From: Alphaproteobacteria bacterium
Lineage (GTDB): Bacteria; Pseudomonadota; Alphaproteobacteria; Caulobacterales; Parvularculaceae
Reading direction: 5' to 3'
DNA length: 6,822 nt
Assembly: GCA_030428745.1 (NCBI GenBank)
Contig: JAUIEG010000140.1
Location: 1 to 6,822 of the forward strand
Shown: positions 5,933-6,822 of the stretch, one piece after another
Position numbering within the stretch: position 1 is the first letter of the stretch
How the letters are laid out: the number at the start of each line of letters is the position of its first letter
The notes under the pieces: generated by a model
Databases searched by the model: none
The model's input: only the letters and a program-made list of their open reading frames with translations
What the model was told of the DNA's origin: nothing
Translations under genes and position numbers: made by a program

Positions 5933-5949
5933 CGCCCCGACGCCATTAT
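5921..5949 (+). promoter_or_regulatory. Possible weak mtgA promoter
   Basis: TTGATT (5921-5926) and CATTAT (5944-5949) each match the sigma-70 hexamers at four of six positions with a 17-base spacer. It overlaps the end of the DUF1761 gene and would start transcription near 5956, within the terminator hairpin. It is listed because there is no room for a promoter between that terminator and mtgA. Chance is a real alternative. Confidence 0.25.
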
Positions 5950-5953
5950 TTTG

Positions 5954-5983
5954 AAAGGGGCGGCCGTCGCGCCGCCCTTTTTT
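5954..5983 (+). terminator. Rho-independent terminator after the DUF1761 gene
   Basis: GGGCGGC (5958-5964) pairs perfectly with GCCGCCC (5971-5977) around a six-base CGTCGC loop. The stem extends by a G-U pair and A-U pairs through 5954-5957 and 5978-5981. Six T residues (5978-5983) follow the GC stem. This is a textbook intrinsic terminator 21 bases after the DUF1761 stop. Its presence also argues that the in-frame TTG at 5951 is not the mtgA start. Confidence 0.88.
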
Positions 5984-5998
5984 ATTGAGGGACAGGTT

Positions 5999-6754
5999 AT
6001 GGCGTTGACTGCGCCAAAAAGAAAAAGCCGCCGCAAAAAGCGGAAAAAGAAAAAGGCGCCGCCAAATCGTTTGCGTGTCGCGTTGCGTATGGGCGTCATT
6101 GTTGCGCTGGCGCTGTTTGGCGCATCGCTTCTCTGGGCCGGCTTTTATCGTCTTGCGCCGCCGCCGGGGACGCTTGTCATGATGGAGCGAAAGCTGGGCG
6201 GTGAGGTGATCACGCATCCCTGGACGCCGCTGGAGCAAATCTCGCCGCATCTTGTCAGGGCGGTGATCGCGGCGGAGGACACGCGCTTTTGCCTCCATAA
6301 CGGCATTGATTTCGAAGCGATCGACAAGGCGCTCGAAGACTCCAAAAACGGAAAGCGCCTGCGCGGCGCCTCGACGATTTCGCAACAGACCGCAAAAAAC
6401 GCCTTTTTGTGGAATGGCGGCGGGTGGCTGCGCAAAGGCGGTGAGGCGTGGATGACCGTGCTGATCGAGAGCTTCTGGCCGAAGCGCCGGATCATGGAGG
6501 TCTATCTCAACATCGCCGAATGGGGTGATGGTCATTTCGGCGCCGAGGCGGCGGCGCAGGCGCGGTTCGGCAAGAGCGCCAAAGACCTGACGCCCCACGA
6601 AGCGGCGCTGTTGGCGAGCGTTCTGCCGAACCCGCATAAATGGCGCGTTGATCCGCCGGGGCCTTATGTACGCTCCAGAAGCTATACAATCCGCTCACGG
6701 ATGGATCAGGTGCGTCGTGACGGGCTTGACGCTTGCGTTCTGAAAACACGATAG
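5999..6754 (+). CDS. mtgA: Monofunctional biosynthetic peptidoglycan glycosyltransferase
   Basis: MtgA polymerises lipid II into glycan strands at the periplasmic face of the inner membrane. The 251-residue product has a very basic cytosolic N-terminus (Lys/Arg at almost every position 7-19), one membrane anchor at about 29-49, and a GT51 domain. That domain shows all the expected motifs: AAEDTRFCLHNG (91-102) with catalytic Glu93, GASTISQQTAKN (123-134), KRRIMEVYLN (162-171) with the second conserved Glu166, and FGAEAAAQARFGK to EAALLASVLPNP (180-212). No transpeptidase domain follows, so it is MtgA rather than a class A penicillin-binding protein. The start at 5999 has GAGGGA ending seven bases upstream; an in-frame TTG at 5951 would place the start inside the terminator. 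Only 15 bases separate the terminator T-run from the ATG, so the source of mtgA transcription is unclear. The stop codon overlaps the ribosome site of the next gene. Confidence 0.94.
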   Translation: MALTAPKRKSRRKKRKKKKAPPNRLRVALRMGVIVALALFGASLLWAGFYRLAPPPGTLVMMERKLGGEVITHPWTPLEQISPHLVRAVIAAEDTRFCLHNGIDFEAIDKALEDSKNGKRLRGASTISQQTAKNAFLWNGGGWLRKGGEAWMTVLIESFWPKRRIMEVYLNIAEWGDGHFGAEAAAQARFGKSAKDLTPHEAALLASVLPNPHKWRVDPPGPYVRSRSYTIRSRMDQVRRDGLDACVLKTR

Positions 6755-6764
6755 GAGGTCGTTC

Positions 6765-6822
6765 ATGAGCATTATGGTCATCGCCTGTTACCGGCCGAAA
6801 TTCGGAAAAGAGGCTGAACTTC
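6765..6822 (+). CDS. Start of an unidentified gene, cut by the window end
   Basis: Nineteen codons are visible, beginning MSIMVIACYRPKFGKEAEL. A strong AGGAGGT at 6753-6759 overlaps the mtgA stop codon and lies five bases before the ATG, so the reading start is well supported and translation is probably coupled to mtgA. The opening beta strand followed by Tyr-Arg-Pro-Lys-x-Gly-Lys resembles the start of small dimeric alpha-beta barrel proteins of the antibiotic biosynthesis monooxygenase-like type, but the fragment is too short to assign. Confidence 0.75.
   Translation, partial: MSIMVIACYRPKFGKEAEL

Noticed and set aside
5951..5998. 16-residue N-terminal extension of MtgA from a TTG
   Set aside because: The start would be inside the terminator hairpin, while the ATG at 5999 has a well-spaced GAGGGA site.

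Overview
The window is an ordinary, densely packed, GC-rich bacterial chromosome segment with every recognisable gene on the + strand. The composition, the glyQ-type (alpha2beta2) glycyl-tRNA synthetase, the DDAH/GST content and the DUF1761 and MtgA proteins suggest an alphaproteobacterium, perhaps a marine member of the Parvularculales/Hyphomonadaceae type. That lineage guess is inference and has no marker gene behind it. I see no rRNA, tRNA, CRISPR array, insertion sequence, phage gene or transfer signature, and I did not find a new multi-gene system.

Layout: (1) 5-1024, an exported protein with a signal peptide, a Cys-containing N-terminal domain, a Pro/Ala-rich linker and a TPR-like C-terminus. 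(2) 1129-3961, a probable transcription unit of a glutathione S-transferase, a dimethylarginine dimethylaminohydrolase (DDAH) and an APC-family permease resembling the AdiC/PotE exchangers. (3) 3997-5409, glyQ followed four bases later by a seven-cysteine GFA-family protein that starts with TTG. glyS is not next to glyQ. (4) 5525-5932, a four-helix DUF1761 membrane protein with its own consensus-like promoter and a strong intrinsic terminator. (5) 5999-6754, mtgA, a monofunctional peptidoglycan glycosyltransferase, followed by the first 19 codons of another gene with a strong Shine-Dalgarno sequence.

How the genes work together: GST, DDAH and permease are the most suggestive group. DDAH turns methylated arginines into citrulline plus methylamines, and a permease of the arginine-exchanger type next to it could bring in the substrate or export citrulline. 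glyQ is housekeeping and mtgA is cell-wall synthesis. The others have no clear functional link.

The best unlisted signal is regulatory. The same composite motif, CTTGACCGG and CATAGCGTCC at identical spacing (TTGACC-17-TAGCGT), occurs just upstream of both the GST gene and glyQ. It looks like a promoter typical of this genome, and at glyQ it would leave almost no 5' leader. Other points are a GST ribosome-binding site that can pair with a CU-rich segment, a strong terminator only 15 bases before mtgA, a Trp-to-Cys difference at the substrate gate of the permease, and five A5 tracts encoding the very basic N-terminus of MtgA.
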